Part shown: piece by piece, positions 38,792 through 51,442 of the stretch
Layout of the letters: each line of letters opens with the position of its first letter
Position numbering within the stretch: position 1 is the stretch's first letter
Assembly: GCA_030278955.1 (NCBI GenBank)
Contig: JAOANR010000005.1
Span: 7,902,394 to 7,966,393, forward strand
DNA length: 64,000 nucleotides
Direction of reading: 5' to 3'
Source of the DNA: Hygrophila difformis
Lineage: Eukaryota > Streptophyta > Magnoliopsida > Lamiales > Acanthaceae
Made by a program: the position numbers and the translations under genes
The notes under the pieces: generated by a model
The model's input: only the letters and a program-made list of their open reading frames with translations
Told to the model about the DNA's origin: nothing
Database searches by the model: none

Positions 38792-40436
38792 TGTTGATAG
38801 GATGCTATCTTCTAAGCCATTTCCAGGCCATATCTTCAATGAATTTGAAAGTTAAATCATCATTTTTATGTGTTTTTGTTGTGTTTTGAGTGGGTTTTTA
38901 ACTTAGGATATTATATTAGAATTTTAGGTAAATAAGAGTAAAATCACATTTAAAGTTGATTTTTAATGATTTAACTTAATGAATTTTAAATATGGTTTGT
39001 AGGTTGCAATGGAATGGTGAAATAAATGTTTCAATTGCTAAGAGAGTTGATGAAGAATTTTTATAAGGCATAGAGAAGTTGGCGTTGAAAAGAGAAATTT
39101 TGCTAATGGAATGATGCTAGTAGCAGTTTGTGCCAACAATGAAGAAATTGGGAGGTGCTGGCGTCATTCAAGTTTGTTCTGCTAATGGAGAAATGCTAGC
39201 ACAGATTTGTGCTAGCACTGAAGCTGATGAAAAAAAAAATCAAGTCCCAACTAGCACAGAGAAGAGTAACTGCGCCAGGAACGCCAAACTAGCATTGCTA
39301 ACGCTGAAGAAACCAAAATTGTTCTCCAGCCTTGGCGCAAATCAGGCATTTGCGCCATTTTCCCTTTGCTAGCGCATTTTTGCGCTAGGACAGGAAGTTC
39401 CAGATTCGAGTTGGGCGGTTCCAGGTCGGTTTTTGGGCGATTTTTCCTCTCTTTTTCAAGCAATTGACGGGCAGAACATCAGACAACATCAGAAACTCGA
39501 CATCCTCCATCTCCAATCCATCATCTATCATTTTTTCATCAATTCATTAGATTAATTCAATATTATATTAGATTAGATTCTGATTTTGTGTTGTAGGATT
39601 GCACCATAACTTTGGGTGCAATTCCAGATTATGTATGCATTCTCCAACAAGGGTTCAAATTCGGGTTCTGTTGGAGGCAACAGCCAAAAGCCGTGGAATG
39701 GGATCCAGAGTTTGAATTCAATGTCATGCAGGGAGTGTATTAATAAAATTTCATGTTCCTGAATTTCAATGTGATTGGTTCTGAATGATTTCTTTGGATT
39801 GAAGATGATCATTTCTGGATTTCTATAAAAATCGAAAGATATGTAGAAATCCTATCATATTTAGTACATGTCTTGGGAATTATATCTACATTATTTTAAT
39901 CCTGAATTTGGACATGAAATTGAAAAATAAATGTTCATAGCTTAAATTAATGGATTTTACTGAACATGAAAAAGAAGGTTGAATCAGTTAATTAATTTAA
40001 TTTAGAAACAAATACTAAACTATAAACTGGAGAATGTTTGCTAACAAAGTCGACAGATAAGTTGGAAATGATGCTAAGTTTTAATTATGAAAACCAAAAT
40101 GAAATCGGGAGATAAATTTTGGGAATTGTAATTAAATTTATTGCTAAATTTTCATCATTATTAGCAGGATCAGCAATCTGAAGGCACAAATTCATTATTA
40201 TATTAGTTTAGTTTAGTTTAATTATTTTCATTATTGTTGTAGTTAGATTCCCGGTCTACTCGACCATCTATCTTTATTTTTTTTATTCGCTAGAACATAA
40301 GCTTATTTTAATACATATGGCCAAGGCATGAATTGATATGCTTTTAACTCCCCGTGGATTCGACCCGGCATTAGTCGGTATATTATTTGCGATACCGTAG
40401 TTTGTGTTTGATTTAAAGGCACAAATTCATGCATCA
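38792..40436 (+). mobile_element. Probable LTR of a Tat/Athila-like Ty3/Gypsy element
   Basis: AAGTGTGAGAA directly precedes TGTTGATAGG, a common polypurine/LTR junction in this group. The 3' part contains CCCCGTGGATTCGACCCGGC, typical of U5 in Tat/Athila-type LTRs, and ends ATGCATCA. There are internal duplications around GCTAATGGAATGATGCTAG and GCTAATGGAGAAATGCTAGC (39105 and 39180). No internal region follows; the second LINE starts right after. Confidence 0.45.
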
Positions 40437-40814
40437 GTAGGTGAGCCAGATAATGTTGTGACGGGCCCTAGGGATCACAAAAAAATTAGTATGGATGGTG
40501 GCCCATCGAATTCTTGTGGGATTGGGGCTGGAGGAGTACTGGGCGGGTCGATTGATAAACAAAATGGGATGGCTTTTAACGATTGGTGTAGTGAGGCAGT
40601 TGTGGAAAGGATTTCAATGGAAGATCATACGGACAGAGAGAAGGGTGTTGAGGGTGCTTCTGAAATGGATCTTGATGATCAGTCGATTGCGGATGAGATG
40701 GTGTTAGGGCCAGATCCGAAAGTATGGCATGGGGAGACAGTAGGGTTACTGAAAGAGGTGGAGGCTGAAATGAGGATTGTTGAAGATTCACTAGAGAAAG
40801 TTATAACTGGGTGA
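40437..40814 (+). pseudogene. LINE ORF1 C-terminal fragment
   Basis: An open frame, Gly- and acidic-rich (GPRDHKKISMDGGPSNSCGI, then LDDQSIADEMVLGPD). It resembles the low-complexity C-terminal part of the other LINE ORF1 and precedes the endonuclease by about 300 bases. No RNA-binding domain remains. Confidence 0.5.
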
Positions 40815-41109
40815 ATGGGACTAAAATGGAGGGGCCGGCAAAGGGGTTAACCAGCCAAACGTAAGGTTCTTGTAGAGCGGACTAACTGTAAACATGAACG
40901 GATGAGTGATGGTTTTGCTGAGCTTTAATTCACTACCATTCGGTCGAGGGACAGGGTCAAACTGGTTGACATGGCAGAGGTGGGGGGGACTTTAGTCCTT
41001 GCTGAGAGTCTGGGGTTGGAGTGTTTGGTAGAAAACAAGGAGGCCGAAGCTCAAGTATTAGGGGGAAACTGGTAAGGGAGCAGTAGGGTGAGTGTAGGCG
41101 GGAGGGCTG

Positions 41110-41962
41110 TTTGGGTTAATATGGTTTTAATGAAGTTGGTCACTTGCAATTTAAGGGTTAAATGGAGGGGTTCTCCATAGGCCTGTGGTCCGTATGTGTA
41201 AAAAGGTAAGGCCATCAATGGTGTGTTTTCAAGAAACGAAGATGGGGGATATTAAAGATCGCCTGGTTTATAGGTTATGGGGGTCGAAGGGTGTGCTTTT
41301 TGTTTTCAACCGGCCGACGGTAATGCTGGCGGTTTGATGGTGGTCTGGGATGATGGGAGGGGCTCCTTTAGTGTCATTGAGAAGGAACACAATTACATAT
41401 GGCTTAAGGGAAAGTTTAACGACATCAAGGGGATTTGAATGTCTTGTGTATACATTTGCCTAATGATAGGAGGGTCCGGGCTGAGTTTTGGCATTCACTT
41501 TCTTTGAAATGTAACACTTCTAATGGGGAATTATGGTGTTTAGAAGGGGATTTCAATGCGGTGAGGGGGGGGGGGGGACAAGAGGGTTTGGATTATTGAT
41601 GACTCCAGATCGAGTACGGATTTTAGGGAATTCATAGATCAATTGGGTTTGGTGGACTTTCCTATGGAGGGTGAAGTGTTTACTTGGTTTGGGAGGGGAG
41701 GGAGGGCGTGTAATAGACTTGATAGGTTTTTGTTATCACTGGGGTGGTTGTGTCTTAACGGGGCTGTCGTCCAGAGAAAATGGGTGTCGGTTCTTTCGGA
41801 TCACTATCCGGTTCGTTTGGAGATTGAGGAGAAGTCATGGGGGCCGAAGCCGTTTCGTTTTTATAAATACTGGATGGATGTAAGAGGATTCACTGGTATT
41901 GTGAGAGAGGTGCGGGGAGCAGATAGTCCAGTTAGTGGTTGCAGGCTGCTTAAAAAGTTAAA
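41110..41962 (+). pseudogene. LINE ORF2 endonuclease fragment
   Basis: Motifs readable in shifting frames include SLGLWSVCV-type upstream text, NAGGLMVVWDD near 41325-41355, GDFNAV near 41550, FTWFGRGGRACNRLDRF near 41680-41730 and SDHYPV near 41798. A G-run at about 41563-41577 contributes a frameshift. It corresponds to the EN domain of the other LINE. Confidence 0.75.
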
Positions 41963-42228
41963 GACCCTGTTTGGCAAATAAGCTAATTTAAATTAGCTTA
42001 TTCTATTCAATTTAAGATAAGTTAGCTTATTCAAAAATATAAAATAACTTAAAATAGTGTTCAATCAGTTCTTTTCGAAACCGATGCAAATAACAGCTTT
42101 TTTTGGAATTAGCTTATTCTAAGCAAATAAATTATCTCAAAACTACCAAACAACTAAGTTTAACTAATTTATCAATCAAATTACTCACATAATCAGTTAA
42201 CAGCTAACAACTAATTCTCAAACATATT
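41963..42228. mobile_element. MITE inserted in the second LINE
   Basis: The left end, CCCTGTTTGGCAAATAAGC, and the right end, TAATTCTCAAACATAT, are weak inverted copies. The interior has repeated AGCTTATT/AATTAGCT palindromes. LINE homology stops at its left edge and resumes at its right edge. A hAT-type origin is possible. Confidence 0.6.
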
Positions 42229-42941
42229 CGAGGGATCAAGGAGGGCGATCTCAACACTAGGTTCTTTCACATAGTGACATCTATGAATAGGCGTAGAAGT
42301 AGCATTGGGGCGATTAAAGTGGATAGGAGGATGGTCGATGAACCAGACGAGATTAAGGCATTGGCGTTCGCTCATTTTTCAGTCTCTGTTCGCTCGCCAA
42401 CCAGAGGCGATTTTTAATATTTAGAACATTGGATTGGCTGAGGTTGGGGAGGAGGATAGGGAATGGTCAGCTGAGCACTTTACAGAGGATGAAGTTAGGA
42501 ATGCAATATGGAGTTGTGATGGGAATAAATTCTCGGTCCCGGACGGATACATATGGGATTTTTTAAAAAGTACTTGGAGGTAGTTCGAGGAGATGTGATG
42601 CAAGTATTCATGGACCTGGAAGCTTGGGGGACGGATGCATAGGGGGTTGGAAGTTCTTTCATCACATTGATACCAAAAGTTGACTATCCAACGGGTTTCG
42701 GAGAGTTTCGGCCGATTTCGCTTATAGGTAGTGTCTACAAAATTGTAGCCAAAACGTTGGCATTGAGAATAAAGGAAATTCTGGACAGATTAGTTGGACC
42801 TTCCCAGATGGCGTTTGTAAAGGGTAGACAAATCTTGGATAGTGTATTGATAGCTGCAGAGGTGATACACTCAACTAAGGAGACTAGAAGGTGTGGGTTT
42901 GTTGTTAAATTGGACTTTGCGAAGGCGTATGACAATGTCTC
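42229..42941 (+). pseudogene. LINE ORF2 reverse transcriptase, N-terminal part
   Basis: Contains NTRFFH-like, then FGEFRPISLIGSVYKIVAKTL, SQMAFVKGRQILDSVLIA and KLDFAKAYDNVS, where the Tekay element interrupts it. The sequence resumes as WEALF at 53933. Several upstream frameshifts are present. Confidence 0.85.
42937..42941 (+). repeat. 5-bp target duplication of the Tekay element, left
   Basis: GTCTC, repeated at 53928-53932. It splits the LINE codon run YDNVS|W. Confidence 0.95.
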
Positions 42942-45486
42942 TGTAACACCCCGGTTTTTGGTCACCCAGGTCGGGATGTCACCGCCACACCTCCCTAGTA
43001 AGACACGGTTTCTCCGGCTTACTAAAGAGATGCAAGGCTAGGTATTTCAGTATTTAAAAGCATTGAAAACATTTGCAAACAGCCCACACAGAATAATCTC
43101 GAAAATAATAATATCATAGCGCATCGGAAATAGTATTTAAGTATAATATTGCAGCGGAAATGTAAATACGACTAACATGGTCAAAACACGGGTTAAACAG
43201 GCCCGTTTATTCTAATGTCTAATGCAAGAATTTAAATAATAAAGTTTGCAAAAATATGGTTCCCCCATGCATGAACGTGCTCATGATCATTCCACATACT
43301 CTGTAAGGAAAAAGGAAAATAGGATGGTTTGGTCAGCACAACTTGCTGAGTAAGTTAACACATGCATGATCGTAGGGTTTAAAAGCCATTAATTTAATGT
43401 TTCATAAAAGCATGAGAATATTCATAAATAATTTAAAAGAAGCCATAATTAATTCAAATAAAGCATTTAATAATTTAAAGAACAACAATTTAAAATATTT
43501 AACTATCCCCATTACTCCCAAAATAATATTTCAAGTATTTCACGATTGCATCGCAATCTCGTCAAGTATTTCACGATTGCATCGCAATCTCGTCAATTTA
43601 GCCGGAAACCGGCGGCCGCAGCCGTATCTGCCATATCCAGTACCACTCCGGAGCCTCGAGAAACCCATAAGGATATTCACGAGAGTGTAGGCCATATATC
43701 TCATGCCGTTTTGGCAACATATCTCAAATATTTCGCGCGGGGTCACCATCGTCCATATAGGCACGAAGTGAATCGTTAGGAGGGCACCCTACAGAGCACT
43801 CACCCCCTAATTTTAAAGATCAAGTTTGTAAATGGGATTTTCTAAATTTCCAGATTTCATATAATTATTCCAAAGAGTCTTCTACTCGTTTCAACCTTAA
43901 AGGCTAGTTTCACCGTTTCAACAATATTTCAATATTTGACTCGGTCAACCACAGTTTACTCCAAAATTCAGTAAAAATTGAGTTTAATTCTAAAAATTCT
44001 GAAATTTCACCACTTACTCAGAAACATCGAGATGAACAACTTTTGTGTTTTAACTTTTTCAATCCGAGTTACCGAAATAGGTCAAATACATCAATTTTCA
44101 TCATAACCTAAATCTGTCCGAGATTCGTATACAGCAGTTCAAGATTATCAAGATCTACCATAGGAAATCAACTCCAAAATTCATTAAATTTTACAGAGAC
44201 CTTCATAAGACCTTTATCTACAACTTTTATGTTCGGCCAAAGATCTAAATCGTTCTAGAACTAATGTCAAAAACGTGATCAAGATCGGACCTAAGTTCTT
44301 TCAAGAATTTTAAATCCAATTTTCAAACAGTTCGGTTTCGGTTGGTTTTCACATATCAAATCGTCTCTAAAAATTCTGAAAATTTTACAGTAGATAGATC
44401 TAAGCCTTAGAAACGTTTTTTGTGTCTTAGGTTTTTCCGTTTGAAGTCGTTTTAAGGTTCGGAAAAATTCTTCAAAACTGTTGCGCCGGTAGAAAACATA
44501 CGTTGACAGATTTACGAAAGATTTGTTAAACTTTTAGGTTTAAATGTTTTAGTTACTCCCAAAACCATGTAAGTATTAATTTAAAGATTTGTAGATATCC
44601 GGGATCGTCTACTTCGAAGGCGTGGCTTCCCGTCCTCCGTCTATCCTCTCCGTTCGTCGGGTTCTACGTTCTAGATCCGATTCGGGGCGTAGAAAGAAAA
44701 ATAAGAAGATTAGGATTCGTTTTCGAATCAAAACGTAAGAGACGAATGGATCGGAACTTACCACGACATCTAGGAGACTCTGATTTTTGTCCAAATCAGT
44801 CTCGCCTTGGTCTCGTGCCTCCGACGACTCCGGAATTAGGGTTTTCGGACGTATAGAGAGTTGTAGGGTTTTGGAAAAGTATTCGGAGCTTTTAAAAGGG
44901 CTTATTTATAGTTAAACAAGACCTAGGGACGCCCAAGGTCTGCCCCTAGGAGTCTTGAGCCGAATGGTGTTCAACCGAAGTCGGAAAATCCGGATTCGGG
45001 CGAGAAAATCTCGCACGGGCGAATCTGTCCGACGGCGCGGTCGTGGTGCGCTCTCCTCCCTTTGACCGAGCGGCCACCGCGCGGCACTCGCCTGGACTTC
45101 GGTCCGGGCGAGTCGTGCGATCCGTCGTGCATTTCCTCATCTCTTTCGGATTTCTATCCCTCTATGCTCCCTTTTCCGATTTCCGGGGTATCTTCGGGTT
45201 TCTACTTTCTCTCTAAATTTTTACTCGGGTCCAATTGGATGTTTGGACTCAAATCCTCGAGTTCATTGGTGTCGGGTTTAGGTGTACAATTTATTCACCT
45301 TTAATAATTCTTTTTATTTAATTACATTCCTTTAATTCCTTTTTAAGTTAAATCTCATTTCTCATTTCCTTATCTTTATTTATTTATTTATTTGCTGGAC
45401 TTATTTATTTTTGGTATTTATGTTATTTATTGTTTATTTATTTAATTATTATTTTATTTTATGTTGGAAAATTCTTGGGTATTACA
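42942..45486 (-). repeat. 3' LTR of the Tekay element (2,545 bp)
   Basis: On this strand it begins TGTAACACCC and ends GGGTATTACA. It aligns end to end with 51443-53927, apart from scattered substitutions and an about 60-base segment near 44208-44275 that is absent from the other LTR. ORFs inside, such as 43397-43690, occur identically in both LTRs and are not genes. Confidence 0.95.
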
Positions 45487-45505
45487 GTCTACCCTCCTTA
45501 AAAAT
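45487..45505 (-). promoter_or_regulatory. Polypurine tract of the Tekay element
   Basis: On the minus strand AAGGAGGGTAGAC abuts the LTR start TGTAATACCC. It would prime plus-strand synthesis. Confidence 0.7.
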
Positions 45506-45710
45506 CAACTTCGTCCTCGAAGTTGTGTTTCGGCTTTTCTCGTGCTAAGGTTCTTTTGTTTGTTTTATTATGTTGTGACTGAACTTAGAAATAAAACTTC
45601 TAAGCTGCCTACGTACCCTGTGAAGGGATCAAGCCATAACGTAGTTCAAAAGTTTACAAAAATGCACGAAAAATAGGTGGTATGACATCCTCTCCCCCTT
45701 AAGATTGCAG

Positions 45711-46945
45711 TTATGTCCCCATAACTGTGTCGGTATCGGTTTGGAACAATGTCGGGTAGCGTTCTCTCATGTCGGATTCTACTTCCCAAGTTGCCGTCTC
45801 ACTTTCGTGGTTCGACCAAAGAACCTTTATCATTTTGACGGTTTTGTTCCTCGTTACTCGTTCCTTAGTGTCGAGAATACGCACTGGGACTTCTTCATAA
45901 GTCAAATCTTCATCGAGCTCAATTATCTCCAGTTGAAGTACATGTGTCGGGTCCGGCACATACTTCTTTAGTTGTGAGACATGGAAGACATTATGAACTC
46001 GATCTAATTGCGGCGGTAAAGCCAGTCGGTAGGCTAAATTTCTGACTCGTTCTAGAATCTCGTAAGGTCCTATGTATCGAGGACTCAACTTTCCTCGCTT
46101 GCCAAAGCGCATCACCCCCTTCATGGGTGATATCTTTAGCATGACCCTATCTCCCAATTGAAATTCTAGGTCTCGTCGTCTCACGTCGGCGTAACTCTTC
46201 TGACGGTCTTGAGCGGCTTTCATTTTTCCTTGAATCACTTTGATTTGTTGAGCCATGTCTTCGATAAGTTGTGGTCCCACTACCACCAACTTATCGTTCT
46301 CTTCCCAGCTCAACGGGCTTCGGCACTTTCGTCCATACAACGCCTCGAAGGGTGCCATGCCAATGCTAGCATGGTAGCTATTATTATAAGAGAATTCGAT
46401 TAAGGGTAAATGAGATTCCCAATTTCCCTTAAATTCCAACACGCATGCTCTCAGCATGTCTTCTAGTGTTTGGATTGTTCTCTCGATTTGACCATCCGTC
46501 ATCGGATGGAATGCGGTGCTCATTTTGATTTGAGTACCGAGAGCTTTTTGTAACTCCGTCCAAAAGTGAGAGACAAATCTACTGTCTCTATCGGAAATGA
46601 TGTCATGTGATACTCCATGTTGTCGTACCACATTATCAATGTAGGCTCGGGCCAATTGGTCCATAGTCCACGTGTCCTTCATCGGGATAAATATGGCTGT
46701 CTTCGTTAGCCTATCCACAATCACCCAAATCTTGTTCATGCCTTTAGGTGATCGGGGTAATCCCGAGACAAAATCCATTGAGATGCTATCCCACTTCCAA
46801 CTTGGAATCTCTAGTGGTTGCATCAGTCCTAAGGGTTTATGTCGCACTGCCTTAACCTTTTGGCAGGTGAGACATTTCGCCACGAAGTCTGCCACTTCCT
46901 TCTTCATTCCCGGCCACTAATAGATCTTCTTCAGATCTTTGTAAA
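45711..46945 (-). pseudogene. Tekay integrase with chromodomain-like C-terminus
   Basis: The long open part (46907-45711) includes a zinc-binding segment (FVAKCLTCQKVKA), the integrase core with IWVIVDRLTKTAIFIP, SDRDSRFVSHFW and the catalytic aspartates and glutamate region, the GPYEILERV module, and a C-terminal TATWEVESDMRERYPTLF that matches the Tekay chromodomain end. A TAG codon replaces a Trp codon just upstream, in the YWWPGM motif near 46918, and cuts it from the polyprotein. Confidence 0.9.
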
Positions 46946-47083
46946 GTTTGTCGCCTCCGGGATGCACTGAATATGGCGTGTTGTGCCCTTCCTCCATCAA
47001 CCTTCGCCTCAACTCGGCACATTTAAGGGGCACTCACCATCTCCCTTTGAAACGAATGCTTCCATCCTCATGGACAGCAAATC

Positions 47084-48676
47084 CTATTGCCCTTCCTCGG
47101 CAATATACCCCCTTATGTTCTCGAGTTTCGCATCGCCCGGTTGGGCGAGCTTAATCTCGTCCAATATTGGAGTTTCTACGACCAGGGCGTTGATCGTTTC
47201 ACTCACTGTGCCGGGATGCACAAGTTCTAACTCCAATCTTGCTAACTCCATGTACAATGCCGGCGGAATTACCAACGAGTTCGTCACGTGTTGGGTTTTC
47301 CGACTTAGGGCATCGGCTACCACATTCGCCTTCCCCTCGTGGTATGCTATCTCTAAATCGTAGTCTTTAATAAGTTCCAACCACCTTCGCTGTCTCAAAT
47401 TCAACTCCTTCTGAGTGAATATATATTTCAAGCTCTTGTGGTCGGTGAACATTCGACACTTCCGCCCATAAAGATAATGTCTCCTTATCTTTAGAGCGAA
47501 AACGACCGCTGCCAACTCCAGGTCATGTGTCGGATAATTCTCCTCGTGAGGTTTCAATTGGCGTGATGCATACGCTACGACTCTCGAGTCTTGCATCAAG
47601 ACACAACCTAAACCTTCCTTCGAAGCATGCTGTAAACTTCGAAGTCACCATTCTCTGATGGTAGTGTTAATACGGGTGTGGTTGTGAGTCGTTTCTTCAG
47701 CTCTTGAAACACTGTCTCACATGCCTCTGTCCACACGTATTTTACTCCCTTCTTAAGTAGCTGGGTCAAAGGTCGTGCGATTTTCGAATAATCCTTCACG
47801 AACCGTCTATAGTATCCGGCTAAGCCAAGGAAACTCCTTATCTTGGTTTGGCTCTTTGGAGTTGCCCATTCAGTTACGGCAGAGACTTTTGCCGGATCCA
47901 CTGAAACTCCATCAGTGGATACTATATGTCCAAGAAATGCTACCTCCTTCAACCAAAAATTGCATTTGGACAGTTTGCCGTATAGCTGATTCTTTCGCAA
48001 GGTTCCTAACACTTGGTGCAAGTGCTGGGCATGCTCCTCCTCGTTTTTCGAGTAGATCAGGATATCATCGATGAACACCACTACGCACTGATCTAACAGC
48101 TCTCGAAATACATTGTTCATGAGGTTCATGAACATTGCCGGAGCATTTGTTAACCCAAAGGATAACATTGTGAACTCGTAGTGACCATATCGAGTTCGAA
48201 ACGCCGTTTTCGGAATGTCTTTCTCGGCAATTCTCAACTGGTGATACCCAGATCGTAAGTCGATCTTCGAGAATACTGAAGCTCCCTTCAGTTGATCAAA
48301 TAGATCCTCAATTCTCGGCAAAGGGTATTTATTCTTGATGGTCACTTGGTTTAATCCTCGGTAATCTATGCAAAGACGTAATCCTCCGTCTTTCTTCTTA
48401 ACAAATAAAACCGGTGCTCCCCAGGGGGAAGTACTCGGCCTTATATACCCCCTTTCCTAACAGCTCCTCGAGTTGGTCTTTTAACTCCTTCATTTCCAGT
48501 GGTGCCATCCGGTACGGAGCTTTTAAGACATGCTCTGTGCCCGGAATGAGATCTATAGTAAACTCAAGATCTCTCTCAGGTGGCATTCCCGGGATGTCTT
48601 CAGGAAACACGTCCGGGTATTCTCTTACCACTGGTATGCTATCAACCTTGTTCTCTTCCGCCTCAAGGTTGTGCAC
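47084..48676 (-). pseudogene. Tekay reverse transcriptase and RNase H, two frameshifts
   Basis: Three frames cover PR/RT linker (48676-48398: DVFPEDIPGMPPERDLEF), RT (48345-47608: [29 protein letters not shown]-type [11 protein letters not shown]) and RNase H (47599-47084: [38 protein letters not shown]). One extra base near 48445 and one missing base near 47630 break the frame. Sequence order and spacing are otherwise normal for the family. Confidence 0.9.
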
Positions 48677-48816
48677 GTAGCACGCATATAGCTATACCCC
48701 TTACGTATCAAGTTACTTAGTTTAAGTGCACTAACGATTTTGTTACTCTTCTTAGGGGGCTGAGAGTAAAAGATAACTCTCTTTCCCCTACTTTTTGACA
48801 AGGTGATCTTTTGTTT

Positions 48817-49470
48817 TTAGCATTCGATCACCGCATTATACTGGGATAACCAATCCATCCCCAGTATGATGTCAAAGTCCCTTAAGTTAAATTCTACTAA
48901 GTTCGCGAAGAATTCTACGTTCTTTATCACTATAGGAATTCCGTTATATCGTTTAGAGCAAGATACTACTTCTCTAGAAGGCAATTGAATTCCTAAGCTA
49001 ATTCTCTCGCACTTAGGTAGATCTAACTCAGGCACTATCCTTGATGCTATGATCGAGCAACTAGCTCCAGAATCAAATAGAACTCTAAGGGGTGTATTCA
49101 AAACGTGAAATGTACCTGCCATCACTTCTCCTTGTGCAGGCACGTCCGCTTGGTTAACTACATTAAGCCTCCCCACAGGGCGTCCTTGATTGCCCTGCTG
49201 ATTCGCATTCTGCTGCTGGTTTTGCTGTTGGTTTTGATTCTGCGGGGGCGGAGGTCGTTGGTTCTGGTTCTGATTCGGCGGCCTAAATTGGTTTTGAGGG
49301 GGTCTATACCCCTGGTTATTTCTGTTCCGCCCATTTTGGTTCTGAGGCTGTTTCGGCCCCGTGACCAAGTCTTCCCTTTTCGTTATGTTTTCAAGCCTAG
49401 TTCGGCACTCCCGACGCATGTGACCCATTCGACCACATCAGAAGCAGGCGCCCTGTTGAGGGCATCCCCT
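48817..49470 (-). pseudogene. Tekay zinc knuckle and aspartic protease region, stop codon in the knuckle
   Basis: A CCHC knuckle is readable (CF.CGRMGHMRREC), but its second residue pair is interrupted by TGA near 49440. A long Gln/Asn/Pro-rich linker follows. The protease has LFDSGASCSIIAS and IILGMDWL. The protease stretch is otherwise open. Confidence 0.85.
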
Positions 49471-49518
49471 CGTCAGATGGGGTCGTCCACACCTTGGGGA
49501 GGGTGGTACGGGTTCTTC

Positions 49519-50487
49519 TTAGTTAAACCTTCTCCCATTGTTGTTTTGTTGAGGCCTATTCGACCCTCTCCGCTGTTCGTTCCTTCCAGTGTTGTTCTCG
49601 CTTCTCGAGTCCCGGTTTCTCTTGTCTTGGGGGCCCCTGCTGGACTCCCCACTCATCCTTCTCTCCAGTAGTTGCACACGCGCTACCGCCACAGCGCGGT
49701 CATACACAGCTTGCAAATCGGGGTAGTGTACCTCCGCGATCACCTCGCGAACAGACAGGTTCAGTCCCATCTCGAACTTCTGTGCTTTCTCCGTATCCGT
49801 GGGTACGAGTCTCGGTGCAAACCTCACTAGCTCCTTGAATCGTGTGTAGTACTCTTGTACGGTTTGGCCTCCTTGCTTCAGTGACAAGAATTCTTCGTAC
49901 ATGGCAGCTTTAGTACTCAAGGGATAGAATCGATCCCTGAGTAGTTCCATCATCTCCGTCCACGAGTAGGGCTCGTCATCTTCAGTCAGCTTGGCTTGAG
50001 TTGCCTGCCACCAGTCGTCCGCTTCGCCTCCCAAGTAGTACGAAGCGACATGCACCCTCTCTCCTTCCGGACATTTCACTGCTCCCAGCAGCTTGTCGAA
50101 GGTCCGGATCCATTCCTCCAATTTGGCTGGATCCTCCTCACCAGCATAGTGGGGTGGCTGGTAGGGATTCACCATAGCCAGATAGTTAGGGCGAGCTTGG
50201 GGCGGAGGTACCGCCGCAGCTTGGCCCTGGTTGACTTGCGCGTTTCCTAGCGCAATCAAAACCTCCTCTATCGTCCGAAGACGATCGCCCACATTGTTCG
50301 GTGCGGGGGCGTCCTGCACACCTTGGGGTTGTTCCTCTACAGGTTGGGCCGGTTCCGTGACATTTGGAGGTATTTCGGTAGGTGTTTCAGTGGTGGTTTG
50401 GGGAGCGGGTTGAGTTCTTCCTCTTCCTCTTCCTCTGGGTGCCATTCTGGTACAAATAGGGTGGATTAGGACTTGTGAATTTAACAT
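49519..50487 (-). pseudogene. Tekay gag
   Basis: 322 codons. A Pro/Gln/Thr-rich N-terminus is followed by the retrotransposon gag core (EEWIRTFDKLLGAVKCPEGE, AASYYLGGEADDWW-type ASYYLGGEADDWWQA, RDRFYPLSTKAAMYEEFLSL, LVRFAPRLVPTDTEKAQKFE) and a basic, Arg/Asn-rich tail. The frame closes shortly before the zinc knuckle, so the capsid part looks intact while the nucleocapsid part is cut off. Confidence 0.85.
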
Positions 50488-50757
50488 ATAGTCTAAGCAA
50501 TTTCTATAAATGTATATGTGTTTTGTAATTTAGCACGTGGTGCTCGATCGAACTAAGAAGCGCCGTACGCTTCCGGGTTTTATTTTAATTTGTTTATTTC
50601 GAATTTTTTTTTTACGGACAGGTCTGTCCGATTTTTTTTTTGTTTTTTTTTTCGATTTATTATAAATAAATCGGGCATTTTATTTCCTCAAAAGAAATTT
50701 TAGTACAAATGTAGAAATATTTTCCTAGCAAAATAGTATCTACTAAAAATAGAATCT

Positions 50758-51078
50758 CTAGCGTCTCAAGACGTCCTCCGGTGGGGTAGCGGGATCCTCC
50801 TCCGAACTTGGCGGCAGTAGATCGTCAAAGATAGTGTTCAAGTCTTGCCCATGGGCATCGATGTATTCCTTCAGTATTAGGTTTTGTGTAGTGAGGGTTT
50901 GGACTTGGCGTTCGAGTTGGTTTATGCGGTGGTGATCCGCCTCTCTCAAGTTGCCCATGTGGTGCAAATTGGCCTCCAATTGAGCCATACGGTATTTCAT
51001 TTCTTCTATGGTTTGTTGGGAATCAAGGTGAACATTCATCATTTTGATCATCAACTGCATCATATCTTGACTAGCCAT
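50758..51078 (-). CDS. Extra leader ORF of the Tekay element, coiled coil, 106 residues
   Basis: Located between the primer site and gag, in gag orientation. The sequence is Met/Gln/Leu-rich and predicted helical, with heptad-like spacing (MAQLEANLHHMGNLREADHH, INQLERQVQTLTTQN), then an acidic end (PPSSEEDPATPPEDVLRR). No known domain is recognised. It ends well before gag and could be translated first from the genomic RNA. It may be an accessory protein or merely a chance ORF; its clean composition favours the former. Confidence 0.45.
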   Translation of the reverse strand: MASQDMMQLMIKMMNVHLDSQQTIEEMKYRMAQLEANLHHMGNLREADHHRINQLERQVQTLTTQNLILKEYIDAHGQDLNTIFDDLLPPSSEEDPATPPEDVLRR

Positions 51079-51099
51079 CTAGCGCAAGCAAGAGATCTA

Positions 51100-51222
51100 A
51101 GTTAATATTCGCCAAGATTCTAAGTTAAACTTCGCCAAGATTCTAAGTTGAAATTCGCCAAGATTCTAAGTTGAAATTGCCAAGATTCTAAGTTGAAATT
51201 CGCCAAGATTCTAAGTTCATAA
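51100..51222 (+). repeat. Minisatellite of about 23 bp in the Tekay leader
   Basis: ATTCGCCAAGATTCTAAGTT(GAA) is repeated about five times in tandem with minor variation, between the leader ORF and the primer site. Confidence 0.85.
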
Positions 51223-51425
51223 AAGAGATGCAATATGCAAATGCAAATGATGATTTCCCCCCAAAAATAATCTAATGCACTATATATATATATATATTTT
51301 TTCCATGGGTTTTAAAATAAAAAAATTTCCATGGAAATAATACTTTAAAATTTAAAATAATAGTCAAAATATTAATAGTACTTTAAAAATAATAATGGTT
51401 TAAAAATAATAGTATAAAAATAGCC

Positions 51426-51439
51426 GGGCTCTGATACCA
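51426..51439 (-). promoter_or_regulatory. tRNA-iMet primer-binding site of the Tekay element
   Basis: On the minus strand TGGTATCAGAGCCC follows the 5' LTR after three bases. It is identical over 14 bases to the primer site of the pararetrovirus at 19920. Confidence 0.92.
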
Positions 51440-51442
51440 ACT

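Noticed and set aside
43397..43690. 97-codon ORF present twice (also 51900-52193)
   Set aside because: It lies inside both LTRs of the Tekay element, so the identity reflects LTR duplication and not two genes.
44609..45304. ORFs in the GC-richer part of the LTR (again at 53049-53776)
   Set aside because: They are in LTR sequence; frames differ between the two copies.
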